Origin: Lacticaseibacillus parakribbianus
GTDB taxonomy: Bacteria > Bacillota > Bacilli > Lactobacillales > Lactobacillaceae
DNA length: 64,000 bases
Direction of reading: 5' to 3'
Assembly (NCBI RefSeq): GCF_025490915.1
Contig: NZ_JANQBA010000005.1
Coordinates: forward strand, 124,001 to 188,000
In this document: piece by piece, positions 1 through 8,243 of the stretch
Layout: the number at the start of each line of letters is the position of its first letter
Position numbering within the stretch: the stretch's first letter is position 1
Translations under genes and position numbers: made by a program
The notes under the pieces: generated by a model
The model's database searches: none
The model's input: only the letters and a program-made list of their open reading frames with translations
What the model was told of the DNA's origin: nothing

Positions 1-16
1 GGACACGGTGGCGGTC

Positions 17-120
17 GCAACCCGCGACCCGCAACCCGCGACCCGCAACCCGCAACCCGCAACCCGCAACCCGCAACCCGCAACCCGCAACCCGCAACCC
101 GCAACCCGCAACCCGCAACT
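17..120. repeat. Heptamer tandem repeat (GCAACCC)n
   Basis: Fourteen uninterrupted 7-bp units GCAACCC run from 17 to 114, two of them with the variant GCGACCC, followed by a partial unit. On the minus strand this is GGGTTGC repeated, so GGG runs are spaced by exactly 4 nt. That fits the G3-N4 pattern expected to form G-quadruplexes. It lies just beyond the terminator of the minus-strand operon and encodes nothing convincing. Confidence 0.95.
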
Positions 121-147
121 GTCGCGGCTGCGCCAGACCACACCAAA

Positions 148-191
148 ACAGGCCGGCCCCGCCTCCACAATGGAGAACGGGGCCGGCCTGT
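148..191 (-). terminator. Rho-independent terminator of the ssuA operon
   Basis: Perfect 14-bp arms (148-161 and 178-191) enclose a 16-nt loop. On the minus strand the hairpin is followed by TTTT. It sits 13 bp beyond the ssuA stop codon and ends the minus-strand operon. Confidence 0.9.
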
Positions 192-203
192 TGGCGTGGC
201 GCG

Positions 204-1163
204 TCACTTCAGCAGCGCGTCTGACACCTTGATTTTCTTTTCGATCAGCCCTTGCTCGTAGAACACGTCGGCAATTTTTTGCTGCTCGGCCACGATGCTC
301 GTGGTCATCTTGCCCATCGAGAAGTGGCGCCGGTCGATCATGCGCTTGACGATGGTCTTGGACAGGTGCAGGGTCTTGGCCAGCATCGTGATCAGCTTGT
401 CGTGGTTGGCGTTGGCCCACTTCATGTCGGAGGCCAGGTACGAGACCAGAAGGCTGGAGACCTCGGTGTGTTTCTTGGCGTACTTGCGGGTGGAGACGAA
501 GAAGTCGCGGTCCTTGGCCAGGCCGCTCGCGTCGATCAGGATCTTGGCGCCTTGCTCGACCTCGGCGGTTTCGGTGTATGGCGGCCAGGTCACCCAGGCG
601 TCGACGTTACCCTTGGCGAAAGCGACTGAGGCGGCGCTTTGGTCCATGTTGACCAAGGTCGCGTCGTTGACGGTCAGGTTGGCCGAGCCCAGCGCCTGGA
701 CCATCATGAACTGGGCCGTGGTGCCCTTGGCGTAGGCGATGCGCTTGCCCTTGAGGTCGGCCATCGACTTGATTTTCGAGTTCTTCTTGACCAGCACCGC
801 GGTGCCCTTGACCTTGGAGCCGCCGGCCGCGATGTAAACCAGATCCAGTCCGGCGGCCTGGTTGACCACCGGCGGGGTGTCGCCGAGCCGGGCGTAGTCG
901 ATGTTGCCGGACTTCAGCGCCGTCATCAGGGCCGCGCCGTCTTGGAACTCCTTGAAAACGACCTTGTAGCCCTTGTCCTTCATCTTCTTGGCCAGCTCAC
1001 CGTGCTGCCGGGCGATGTCGACGGGGTCGGCCTTTTGGTAACCGATCACGACGCGGGTCAGGTTGGTTTTGGCGGCGTCGGTTTGGGTGTAGCCGTAAGC
1101 GGCGACGGCCAGCCACGCGGCTAGCGCGATCAGCAGGCCGATTACTTTGGTTTTATGCTTCAT
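204..1163 (-). CDS. ssuA: SsuA/NitT/TauT-family ABC transporter substrate-binding protein
   Basis: This 319-residue protein has the two-lobed SsuA/NMT1 periplasmic-binding fold, with signatures such as the DLKGKRIAY stretch and the WVTWPPYT segment in the ligand cleft. Relatives bind aliphatic sulfonates, taurine, nitrate or other small anions; the ligand here is unknown. The N-terminus is a hydrophobic signal or anchor (about residues 7-26). No lipobox cysteine is visible, which is unusual for a Gram-positive binding protein. Its ATG overlaps the ligase stop by 4 bp, so it is translationally coupled to the adenylate-forming enzyme. The matching permease and ATPase are upstream in the same direction. 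Confidence 0.85.
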   Translation of the reverse strand: MKHKTKVIGLLIALAAWLAVAAYGYTQTDAAKTNLTRVVIGYQKADPVDIARQHGELAKKMKDKGYKVVFKEFQDGAALMTALKSGNIDYARLGDTPPVVNQAAGLDLVYIAAGGSKVKGTAVLVKKNSKIKSMADLKGKRIAYAKGTTAQFMMVQALGSANLTVNDATLVNMDQSAASVAFAKGNVDAWVTWPPYTETAEVEQGAKILIDASGLAKDRDFFVSTRKYAKKHTEVSSLLVSYLASDMKWANANHDKLITMLAKTLHLSKTIVKRMIDRRHFSMGKMTTSIVAEQQKIADVFYEQGLIEKKIKVSDALLK

Positions 1164-2683
1164 GCGTGAACTCCTAGAATCTGGTCGCGCAGTTGCGGCC
1201 GAAGGACTTTCCCGGTCGCGTTACGTGGGAAGTCTTGGACGAAAACAACTTGGGTCGGGGCCTCGAACTTGGCGAGGTGGCTGCGGCCAAAAGCCAGCAG
1301 CGTTTCGCGTTGCTGGTCCTCGTCGACCCCTGGGGTGCGGCTGACGACGACGGCACAGACGGCCTCGCCGTACAGCTCGTCCGGAACGCCGATCACGGCC
1401 AGCTGGGCGATGAACGGCAGCACATCCAGGACGTTTTCGACCGCCGCCGGGGCGACCTTCTCGCCGCCGCGGGAGATGATGTCCTTGGTGCGGCCCCGCA
1501 CGAACAGGTAGCCGTCCTCATCGAAGTAGCCGAGGTCGCCGGTCAAAAACCAGCCGTCCTTGAAGGAATCGGGGTGCGGATCTAGGTAGCTGGTGATCAC
1601 GTGGTCACCCTTGGCCACGATTTCGCCCAGCTGGTTGGCCGCCGTGGTCACCGTGCCATCCGCCAGGCGAATCGCCATGGTGGTGCCGACGGGCTTGCCG
1701 GCCGAGCCGATTTTCGGGGCGTCGTAGGGGTTGATCGTGCATTGGCTGGCCGACTCGGTCATGCCGTAGCCCTCAAGCACCCGGGTGTGGTAGCGTTGCT
1801 CGAAGCCTTGCAGCTTGTCTTCCGGCAGCGAGAAGCTCGAGCACCGCACGTATTCCAGGTGAATGGCCTGGGCGCGTTCGGCGTAGGCGGCGTTGGCCTT
1901 GTCGTTGAGCAGCAAGATCATGATCATGGTCGGCACCACCGTGGTCCAGGTGACGCCGTTGTCGGCGACTTGGGTCCAAAAGCGGCTGGCCGAGAACTTC
2001 TGCGCGATCACCAGCTGGCAGTTGGCGACCCGGCTGGCCAGCATCGCCATCACCTGACCGTTGATGTGAAAAAGCGGCATGGAGATCATGGCGACGGTGG
2101 TTTCGCTCATCCGGTTGCTGGCGGCGTTGTGCTTGGCGGCGTTGAAGATGATGCGGTGCGACAACCCGACGCGCTTGGGCTTGCCGGTGGTGCCGGAGGT
2201 GTGCATAATCAGCGCGATGTCGTCTTCGGTCGGGGTACTTTGGTCGGCCGCTTGACGCCCGGCGGTCAGCGTTGGGTCGAAGGCTAGGTGCAACGTGCCG
2301 CCGGCCAGCTGCACGGTGGCTTGCGAAAAGTCGCTCGGCAGCGCGGCGGCGAGGGCTGCGGTCAGGATCATCGCGTGGTAGTGGTGCTCGGCGTGATCGG
2401 CCAGCAGTTCCGAGGCCGGGGTGCTTGGCGACAGCGGGTGAACCGCAATCCCCAAAGACCAGGCGGCTTGGTCGATTGGCCAGAAGGTCGCGCTGTTTTC
2501 CAGGCAGACCACAAGCCGGTCGTGGCGGCCAATCAGGTGATTGGTCAGGGCCGAGGCCAAGGCGTCGGCGTCTTGCTGCAGCGTGGCGCCGGTGAACCAG
2601 CGATCCTGGGTCAGGTCCTTGACGAGCTGGCGGTCCGGCTGGGTCGCCAGCTGTTTGCGCAGGTAATCATTAAGCGCAGTCAT
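1160..2683 (-). CDS. Acyl-CoA synthetase / adenylate-forming ligase (ANL superfamily)
   Basis: This 507-residue enzyme carries the full ANL motif set. The P-loop is HTSGTTGKPK (about 161-170), the A5 motif is YGMTES, and the A7 motif is GWFLTGDLGY. The hinge is GRTKDIISRGGEKV, and the catalytic C-terminal lysine is in NATGKVLR. Such enzymes activate a carboxylate with ATP and usually transfer it to CoA. Overall it resembles the Pcs60/oxalyl-CoA synthetase-like group, but the substrate cannot be read from sequence. It overlaps the acyltransferase upstream and ssuA downstream by 4 bp each. This suggests that the activated acyl group is used by the neighbouring membrane acyltransferase. Confidence 0.88.
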   Translation of the reverse strand: MTALNDYLRKQLATQPDRQLVKDLTQDRWFTGATLQQDADALASALTNHLIGRHDRLVVCLENSATFWPIDQAAWSLGIAVHPLSPSTPASELLADHAEHHYHAMILTAALAAALPSDFSQATVQLAGGTLHLAFDPTLTAGRQAADQSTPTEDDIALIMHTSGTTGKPKRVGLSHRIIFNAAKHNAASNRMSETTVAMISMPLFHINGQVMAMLASRVANCQLVIAQKFSASRFWTQVADNGVTWTTVVPTMIMILLLNDKANAAYAERAQAIHLEYVRCSSFSLPEDKLQGFEQRYHTRVLEGYGMTESASQCTINPYDAPKIGSAGKPVGTTMAIRLADGTVTTAANQLGEIVAKGDHVITSYLDPHPDSFKDGWFLTGDLGYFDEDGYLFVRGRTKDIISRGGEKVAPAAVENVLDVLPFIAQLAVIGVPDELYGEAVCAVVVSRTPGVDEDQQRETLLAFGRSHLAKFEAPTQVVFVQDFPRNATGKVLRPQLRDQILGVHA

Positions 2684-3891
2684 GCGAGTTTAGCTCCCTT
2701 TCGATTTTTCTTCAAAACGTGCCACTGGGGCCGGCCAATCAGCAGGCCGAACGGCGGCACCTTGTAACAGAACCAGGCGATGGCAAAGGAGATGCCAAGC
2801 ACCAGCGCATAGCCCAGCGGAATCAGGGCGAACAGCGTCCAGTCCGAGACGTGAACGTAGGTCAAGAGTTTCTCAAGCACCAGCAGGCCGATGGTCTGAT
2901 CCAGGTAGATGCCAAAAGAGACCTTGGCGCCGTTGCGAATGAACGCGTCGAACCACTTCGGCATGCCGTGGTCGCGCCATTTGGCGTAGGCCTTGCCGAT
3001 GGCAAACACGGTGACGATCATCAGCGCGTCATACACCAGCATGTAAGGCTGGTGCGGCGACACGGCGGCGCTGTGGGTGAAGTCCAGGTGCTTGATGTTC
3101 CAGAAGTAGTACGGCACGGTGCCGACGCCCAGCACCAAGGTCGTGCCGACAATCAGGCGCAGGTGCTTTTGCACGAACTGGTAAAAGGCCTGGTAGTGCA
3201 GCGAGACGTAGGTGCCGAAGATGAAGTAGAACTGGTAGGTGAAGACGTTGACGCCGTAAGCGCGGAACCACCACAGCCAGTTGGTGCGATCGACGTGCGG
3301 CAGCCCGTACTTGATGCCAAACATCAAAAGCATCTGCACGGCGAAGCTGGTGACCAGAATCGCCAGGTGGTGCTTGTTGAGCTTCTTGAACAGCAGGACC
3401 ATGAACGGGAAGCACAGGTACAGCTGCAGGGTGACCAGGATGTAGTACAGGTAGAACTGGTCGCCGTGAATGATCGAGCTCCAGAAGGTCTTGCCGAAGC
3501 TCGACCACGCGAAGCCCTTCAGCGCCAACGCGCAAGACAGGACCAGCAGGCCGAAGTTCCACAGCAGGTAGGGCCAGCCGGAACCCGCGAAGCGCTTTTT
3601 GAAAAAGGTCGGCCAGTCGTTGCGGTTGTAGTAGTTCAAAGTCAGCACCAGGCCGGTCATGAACATGAAACCCATCCGCGTGAAGTGGATGAATAAGTGC
3701 AGCGAGTGCAGGGTGACGAACGGGGTCCCCTGCGAGTCGGCCATGGTCTGGGCGAATGCGGTGGTGGTGTGGTTGAGCAGCACCCCAAAGATGAAGAAGA
3801 CCCGCATCAGGTCGACTTCGTGCAGGTACTTGCGCTTCTTCTTCTTGGGCAGGGTAGTGGTCGGTGCAGTAACGATAATCAGGACCTCCAA
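2680..3891 (-). CDS. Acyltransferase family 3 membrane protein
   Basis: This protein of about 400 residues has many membrane segments and the typical N-terminal acyltransferase-3 pattern (HEVDLMRVFFIFGVLLNHTT). The family transfers acyl groups to sugars, peptidoglycan, teichoic acids or lipids at the cell surface. The start is uncertain. The listed start is a TTG, but the only good Shine-Dalgarno sequence (GGAGG) overlaps the first codons. Translation may therefore begin a few codons later at a non-standard codon (CTG or ATT), as no in-frame ATG or GTG is suitably placed. Its stop overlaps the ligase ATG. Confidence 0.85.
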   Translation of the reverse strand: MEVLIIVTAPTTTLPKKKKRKYLHEVDLMRVFFIFGVLLNHTTTAFAQTMADSQGTPFVTLHSLHLFIHFTRMGFMFMTGLVLTLNYYNRNDWPTFFKKRFAGSGWPYLLWNFGLLVLSCALALKGFAWSSFGKTFWSSIIHGDQFYLYYILVTLQLYLCFPFMVLLFKKLNKHHLAILVTSFAVQMLLMFGIKYGLPHVDRTNWLWWFRAYGVNVFTYQFYFIFGTYVSLHYQAFYQFVQKHLRLIVGTTLVLGVGTVPYYFWNIKHLDFTHSAAVSPHQPYMLVYDALMIVTVFAIGKAYAKWRDHGMPKWFDAFIRNGAKVSFGIYLDQTIGLLVLEKLLTYVHVSDWTLFALIPLGYALVLGISFAIAWFCYKVPPFGLLIGRPQWHVLKKNRKGAKLA

Positions 3892-3957
3892 AACTGGTGT
3901 GACGCGAGATGTCGCGGGGATGTTGGGTGGTGCTTGGTTGCCTTATTGGCGCTGCGG

Positions 3958-4016
3958 CCCCCGGGGCGAGTCGTGGCCCGGGGGAAAGCCAGGGCAAAAC
4001 CCGCGCGGCTTTGCCC
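3958..4016. other. Two intergenic hairpins between ssuB and the acyltransferase
   Basis: A hairpin with 8-bp arms CCCCCGGG/CCCGGGGG (3958-3984) is followed by a second with arms GGGCAAA/TTTGCCC (3992-4016). Neither has a proper U-tract on the minus strand. They could slow polymerase or stabilise mRNA ends between the two halves of the minus-strand cluster. Confidence 0.5.
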
Positions 4017-4050
4017 CTTACACGGACGACGAGGCGCAATACGGAGGCGG

Positions 4051-4764
4051 CTAGACCCGCGCGGCTTCGTCCTCTGGCGCTAGGATCACCTTCAGCACCT
4101 CATCGGCTACCTTGGCGACCGCTTCGGCGTCCTTGCCCTTGGCGCCTTTGGCCTCGTAGACGTTGGTGCCGGACTTGACGACGATCACGCGGTCGGCCAT
4201 GCGGGCGGCCTCGTCGACGTCGTGGGTGATCAGCAAGGTGGTCAGGTGCGACCGGTCGCAGATCTCGGTGATGAACTGCTGCATGTTGCGGCGGGTCAAG
4301 GCGTCCAAGGCGCCGAGCGGCTCGTCCAGCAAAAGCAGCTGGGGATCGGCCATCATCGCCCGAGCCAGGGCCAGGCGCTGCTTTTGGCCGCCGGAGAGCT
4401 GGCTGGGGTAGGCGTCGGCGAAGGCCGCAAGATCCACGGCCTCGAGCGCGGCCTGGGCCTTGGCCTGCTGGGCCTTGTCGTGGCTGGCAAAGGAGATGTT
4501 TTCAAGCGTGGTCATCCAGGGCAGGAGTCGGTCGTTTTGAAACATCACGCGGGTCACAAGGTTCGGGTCGGCGTAGGTGATGGAACCGGCGGTCGGCTGC
4601 TCGAGCTGCGCGATCAGGCGCAAAATCGTGCTTTTGCCGCCGCCGCTCATGCCGACCAAGGCGATGAACTGGCCGCGTTCAAGCGCAAACGACACGTCGT
4701 GCAGCGCCGCGGTGGCGCCGTACTGCTTGCCGATGCCATTGAGGGTCACTAATGCTTCGCTCAT
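4051..4764 (-). CDS. ssuB: SsuB/TauB-type ABC transporter ATP-binding protein
   Basis: This 237-residue ATPase has Walker A GMSGGGKST, signature LSGGQKQR, Walker B LLLLDEP and the H-loop ITHDVDEA. It energises the SsuC permease. The ATG at 4764 was chosen because it overlaps the ssuC stop codon by 4 bp (ATGA). A longer frame upstream would read through the permease gene. The family imports sulfonates, nitrate, thiamine precursors or related compounds. Confidence 0.9.
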   Translation of the reverse strand: MSEALVTLNGIGKQYGATAALHDVSFALERGQFIALVGMSGGGKSTILRLIAQLEQPTAGSITYADPNLVTRVMFQNDRLLPWMTTLENISFASHDKAQQAKAQAALEAVDLAAFADAYPSQLSGGQKQRLALARAMMADPQLLLLDEPLGALDALTRRNMQQFITEICDRSHLTTLLITHDVDEAARMADRVIVVKSGTNVYEAKGAKGKDAEAVAKVADEVLKVILAPEDEAARV

Positions 4765-5570
4765 TGGGTGCGTCCTTTCTTCTGCCACTCCAGGCACAGA
4801 CTTTCGAGCGCCTTGGCAATGATGTCGGACAGCTTGCCCAAAAGCGCGTAGATGACGATGCACAGGAGCACGGTGTCCATGTTCATGAATTCCTGGGCGT
4901 TGGTGGCCATGTAGCCGATGCCCGAGTTGGAGGAAATGGTTTCGGCCACAATCAGCGTGGTCCACATCACCCCGAGGGCGTAGCGAACGCCGACTAGGAT
5001 GGTCGGTAAGGCCCCGGGGAAAATGATTTTGGTCAAAAGCGCCCGTTTGGACAGGCCGTAAGCCTTGCCCATCTCGAGCAACTCCGGATCGACGCTGGTG
5101 ATGCCGTGGTAGGTGTTGATGTAGATGGGGAACATCACGCCGACGGAGACCAAAGAGATCTTGGCGGTCTCACCGATGCCAAGCAAGATGATCACCAAGG
5201 GGATTAAGGATAAGTGCGGAATGTTGCGCAGCATCTGAATGGTGGTGTCAAAAAGCCCCCGCATCACCTTGGACAGCCCGTTGGCCAGCCCGAGGACGAA
5301 GCCCAGGCTGCCACCGATGGCAAAGCCGGCGGTGGCGCGGAAGAGGGAAATGCTGATGTTTCTTGGTAACTCACCGGTCTGCGTCAAGGCGATGCCGTCT
5401 TGCACGACGGACCACGGTGAGGGAAGCAGGTTGCTGTTGAGCCAGCCTGCGTTAACGGCGACTTGCCACGTGCCGATCAAGAGCACGGGAATCAGCCAAG
5501 GTAGCAGACGATGCCAGCTGGCACCGTGTGGCCTCGGCTGGTTGGCGGCAAGTTCAGTCGCGTTGTCCAT
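4761..5570 (-). CDS. ssuC: SsuC/TauC-type ABC transporter permease
   Basis: This 269-residue inner membrane permease has six or so membrane helices. The conserved cytoplasmic loop (EMGKAYGLSKRALLTKIIFPGALP) docks on the ATPase. The ATG at 5570 lies 9 nt after GGAG. An ATG 9 bp further upstream abuts the Shine-Dalgarno and is unlikely. It is first in the minus-strand cluster ssuC-ssuB, acyltransferase, ligase, ssuA. Confidence 0.9.
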   Translation of the reverse strand: MDNATELAANQPRPHGASWHRLLPWLIPVLLIGTWQVAVNAGWLNSNLLPSPWSVVQDGIALTQTGELPRNISISLFRATAGFAIGGSLGFVLGLANGLSKVMRGLFDTTIQMLRNIPHLSLIPLVIILLGIGETAKISLVSVGVMFPIYINTYHGITSVDPELLEMGKAYGLSKRALLTKIIFPGALPTILVGVRYALGVMWTTLIVAETISSNSGIGYMATNAQEFMNMDTVLLCIVIYALLGKLSDIIAKALESLCLEWQKKGRTQ

Positions 5571-5601
5571 ATTGCTCATCTCCAATTACGTATAATGGCC
5601 C

Positions 5602-5607
5602 ATTATA
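5602..5607 (-). promoter_or_regulatory. -10 element upstream of ssuC
   Basis: A perfect TATAAT on the minus strand lies about 32 bp before the ssuC start. A matching -35 is weak in this AT-rich stretch, so only the -10 is claimed. Confidence 0.55.
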
Positions 5608-5957
5608 CCCTTAAATTTTGATTAAAATGTGAACAAATGCGGTCTAAAGACCGATTGCAAGAAAAAAAGAAGCGCCGCCACAACGCGTTTTCAAGAGGGC
5701 GCTTTCATTCGGCGAATGATAGCGATTTCACAGATTCAAGGGCAACGGGTGTTCGCTAGCCAAAGCGCTGGTCACCGCGTTATCCTGACCCCACGCCGCC
5801 AATGGGTTCGGCATCCGGTGCGGCGGCGCGGCGACCGGTCGCGGGATTCGGTCGGACAGGTGAGGAGGCCGCGGGGAGGGGCGAAGGCGCGGCCGAACGA
5901 AGGACGATGGGACGCCGTGGCCGCGAGGCGGTCACGCCGTCTTGGAGGTGAACCGCA
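5608..5957. other. Intergenic leader before the sigma factor gene
   Basis: About 350 bp hold no credible gene. An AT-rich end near 5610-5670 gives way to very GC-rich DNA. Small palindromes are present (GGTCTAAAGACC at 5641-5652), but I see no convincing promoter or riboswitch. It probably contains the sigma factor promoter and a long 5' leader. Confidence 0.4.
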
Positions 5958-6521
5958 ATGAACGAAGCCGAGCTGGCACAGATTCATCGCGCTCAGGACG
6001 ACTCCGAGGACTTCGAGACACTGTTCAACCAGTACCGACCGCTGGTGTATGGCCAGCTCAAGCGCTACAACCTGCGTGATTTTGACCGCGACGATTGGCT
6101 GCAGGAGGCGCGCATCGCGATGTACAAGGCGGTGCAGCACTTCAACGGGCGGCGCGGTTCGCAGTTTGGCCCTTACTACCAGTTGGTGTTGCACTCGCAC
6201 TTCAACTCCCTGCTGCGGCGGCAGCTGGCCCTGAAGCGCCAAAGCGATGCGCAGGCCATTCCGGTCTGGGAGGTCGGCGAGCGGCGGGTCGACCAACGCC
6301 AAGACGCCGCGGCCGTCGAGGCGGATTATCTGATGTACCTCGAGGCCTACCGCTTTTGGAACAGCCTGTCGCCGCGGGAGCTTGCGGCGCTGGCGGCCAG
6401 CGTCGTCGCGGAACCCGAGTCGCTTGAGGTGATTGAGGCGACCGCGCGACACGACCGCCGGGCCATGGAGCGGGTTCACAAGAAGCTGGTGCAGCACCTG
6501 CAGGACCTGCACCGCGAGTGA
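5958..6521 (+). CDS. sigH: SigH/ComX-like alternative sigma factor
   Basis: This 187-residue protein has a sigma-70 region 2 (about residues 20-100: FETLFNQYRPLVYGQLKRY..DFDRDDWLQEARIAMYKAV) and a C-terminal region resembling the sigma-4 helices. The ATG follows GGAGGTG by 7 nt. Position supports SigH: in Firmicutes sigH precedes rpmG-secE-nusG-rplK. Here that gene set follows after an inserted electron-transfer cluster. SigH/ComX proteins in lactobacilli are linked to competence genes. The C-terminal half is divergent, so the promoter specificity is unknown. Confidence 0.8.
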   Translation: MNEAELAQIHRAQDDSEDFETLFNQYRPLVYGQLKRYNLRDFDRDDWLQEARIAMYKAVQHFNGRRGSQFGPYYQLVLHSHFNSLLRRQLALKRQSDAQAIPVWEVGERRVDQRQDAAAVEADYLMYLEAYRFWNSLSPRELAALAASVVAEPESLEVIEATARHDRRAMERVHKKLVQHLQDLHRE

Positions 6522-6540
6522 TCAACGCGAAGGCAGATGA

Positions 6541-6569
6541 AAGGCCCCATGCCGGTGGCATGGGGCCTT
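6541..6569. terminator. Convergent hairpin between the sigma factor gene and dmkB
   Basis: Thirteen-bp perfect arms (6541-6553 and 6557-6569) with a 3-nt loop lie between two convergent genes. The U-tract is poor on both strands. The hairpin is very stable and probably serves both directions. Confidence 0.7.
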
Positions 6570-6702
6570 GGTGTGATTGTTGGGTGGCCACGCGGCGCCG
6601 CCGACACCGACGTGCTGGCACGTCGCGATTGGCGCCGAAAGACCGGCGCGTCGTGGGGCGAAGCGCCGCGGGTCCCCCCCGCAGCCTAGTTGGCCCGGCC
6701 CG

Positions 6703-7680
6703 TCAGCTCTTGCGGTTCAACAGCTGGGTGGTCAGGCGAATCAGGGTGGTCCGGGCCGGCTGATCCGGCAGCTTGGCCAGGCCGGCCAAGGCGCGTTGGG
6801 TGTAGTCGGCGGCCAGCGCCTGGGCCGAGGCGACGCCGTTGTGCGTGGCGACCAAGGCGACGACGGCAGCGAGATCGGCGTCCGTGGCGGCGCCCTCCTT
6901 GGTCAGGTAAGGGGCGAAGGCCGCCGGGTCCTGGCGCATGGCCAGAATCAGCGGGGCCGAGTAGACGCCTTGGCGGATGTCTTCATGCACTGGCTTGCCC
7001 ATGGTCTCGGCCGTTGAGGTGTAATCGAGGATGTCGTCGAGTAGCTGGAAGGCGATGCCGATGTCCATGCCGATTTTCTCGCAGGTCTTGGCGAAGCGCA
7101 GCGTGTTGTCGCTTTCGTAGGCACCGATGAAGGCGGCGAGGGCGAAGAGCTGGCCGGTTTTGCCCGAGACCTGGTTGAGGTAGTCGTCGATGGTGATCGC
7201 CTGGTTGTAGCGCCGGGCCATCTGCGACAGCTCGCCGTTGAGCAGCCGCTCCATGGAGGCGCCGTCCTGCTGCACGGAACGCAGGTCGGACGCCCAATGC
7301 GCGATCAACTTGAAGCAGACCACGAACAGGTAGTCGCCGGCGTAAACCGCGACATCCGGCCCGAACTGGGCGGCGATCGTGGGTAACCCCCGCCGCGTCG
7401 GCGACTTGTCGATGATGTCGTCGTGAACCAGCGTGGCGGTGTGAAGCGACTCGACGGCCGCGGCCAGCGCAATCATTTTCTTGCGGTCAACCGGCTTGAA
7501 CTGGGAAAAAAGCAGGCAGTAGGCCGGCCTTAGGAGCTTGCCGCCGGCGTTGATCATGCTCAGTAAGGCGGTCGCCACCGGCTGGTTCTGCGGTTGAATC
7601 TGGCTCTCGATCAGATCGAGGGTGGCCGTGAGCTCAGGCGCTAAGGTGGGGTAAGCTGCCCACATGGGATGGATCTTCAT
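6703..7680 (-). CDS. dmkB: Polyprenyl diphosphate synthase of the EET locus (DmkB)
   Basis: This 325-residue trans-prenyl synthase has both aspartate-rich motifs, DDIID (87-91) and DDILD (215-219), and the GGK.LRP signature near residue 47. It would make the long isoprenoid tail (heptaprenyl or similar) for demethylmenaquinone. The ATG overlaps the eetB stop by 4 bp, so eetA-eetB-dmkB form one coupled unit. The same order occurs in the EET loci of Listeria and lactobacilli, and the name rests on that context. Confidence 0.88.
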   Translation of the reverse strand: MKIHPMWAAYPTLAPELTATLDLIESQIQPQNQPVATALLSMINAGGKLLRPAYCLLFSQFKPVDRKKMIALAAAVESLHTATLVHDDIIDKSPTRRGLPTIAAQFGPDVAVYAGDYLFVVCFKLIAHWASDLRSVQQDGASMERLLNGELSQMARRYNQAITIDDYLNQVSGKTGQLFALAAFIGAYESDNTLRFAKTCEKIGMDIGIAFQLLDDILDYTSTAETMGKPVHEDIRQGVYSAPLILAMRQDPAAFAPYLTKEGAATDADLAAVVALVATHNGVASAQALAADYTQRALAGLAKLPDQPARTTLIRLTTQLLNRKS

Positions 7681-8243
7681 TGTGCTCTCCTTCGTCTGTG
7701 CCGCGCGGAATCAAAGCGCAGGCGGCGCAGCGTGTCGATGTGTTCGAATAAAAAGTTGGCGGCGATGCCGACCGCGATGCCGGCCAGGATGCCCATGAAC
7801 GACAAAATTGGCAGGTACAGCATCACGGTCCAGCTTTGGGCAATCCAGCTGGCGACCACCAGCTGGCCGACGTTGTGCAGGATGCCGCCGGCGGCGCTGA
7901 TGCCGATCATCGAGATGCGCTTTTCCCCCAGCAGGCTCAGTGCAAGCATGCCCAGCCAGCTGAGCAAGGCGCCGGCCCCGCTGTACATGAACGTCGAAAG
8001 CGTCCCGCCGAGCAGCGTGGTCAACAGCAGGCGCAAAATCAACAGCAGGAAGCTGTCGGAAACGGACATCGTGTACAGCGAAACAATGGTGATCAGGTTC
8101 GCCAGCCCCAGCTTGGCGCCGGGGGCGAAGGCGAAGGGGAAAGGAATCATGCGCTCCAGCAGGCCGATGACCACCCCCTGGGCGCAAAGTAACGCGATGA
8201 AAATCATCTGCCGGGTGCGGTCGGGACGGTAGGGTTTGGTCAT
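7677..8243 (-). CDS. eetB: Gx transporter family membrane protein EetB
   Basis: This 188-residue protein has about five membrane helices and the family motif PGAKLGLANLITI. Related proteins were once annotated as heptaprenyl diphosphate synthase component I and resemble ECF S-components. In EET systems EetB works with EetA and is thought to pass electrons from quinol towards the cell surface, though its biochemistry is poorly known. The start overlaps the eetA stop by 4 bp. Confidence 0.85.
   Translation of the reverse strand: MTKPYRPDRTRQMIFIALLCAQGVVIGLLERMIPFPFAFAPGAKLGLANLITIVSLYTMSVSDSFLLLILRLLLTTLLGGTLSTFMYSGAGALLSWLGMLALSLLGEKRISMIGISAAGGILHNVGQLVVASWIAQSWTVMLYLPILSFMGILAGIAVGIAANFLFEHIDTLRRLRFDSARHRRRRAQ

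Noticed and set aside
5772-6512. 246-residue frame opposite the sigma factor gene
   Set aside because: The plus-strand gene has a good GGAGGTG site and sigma region 2 motifs; the opposite frame has neither.
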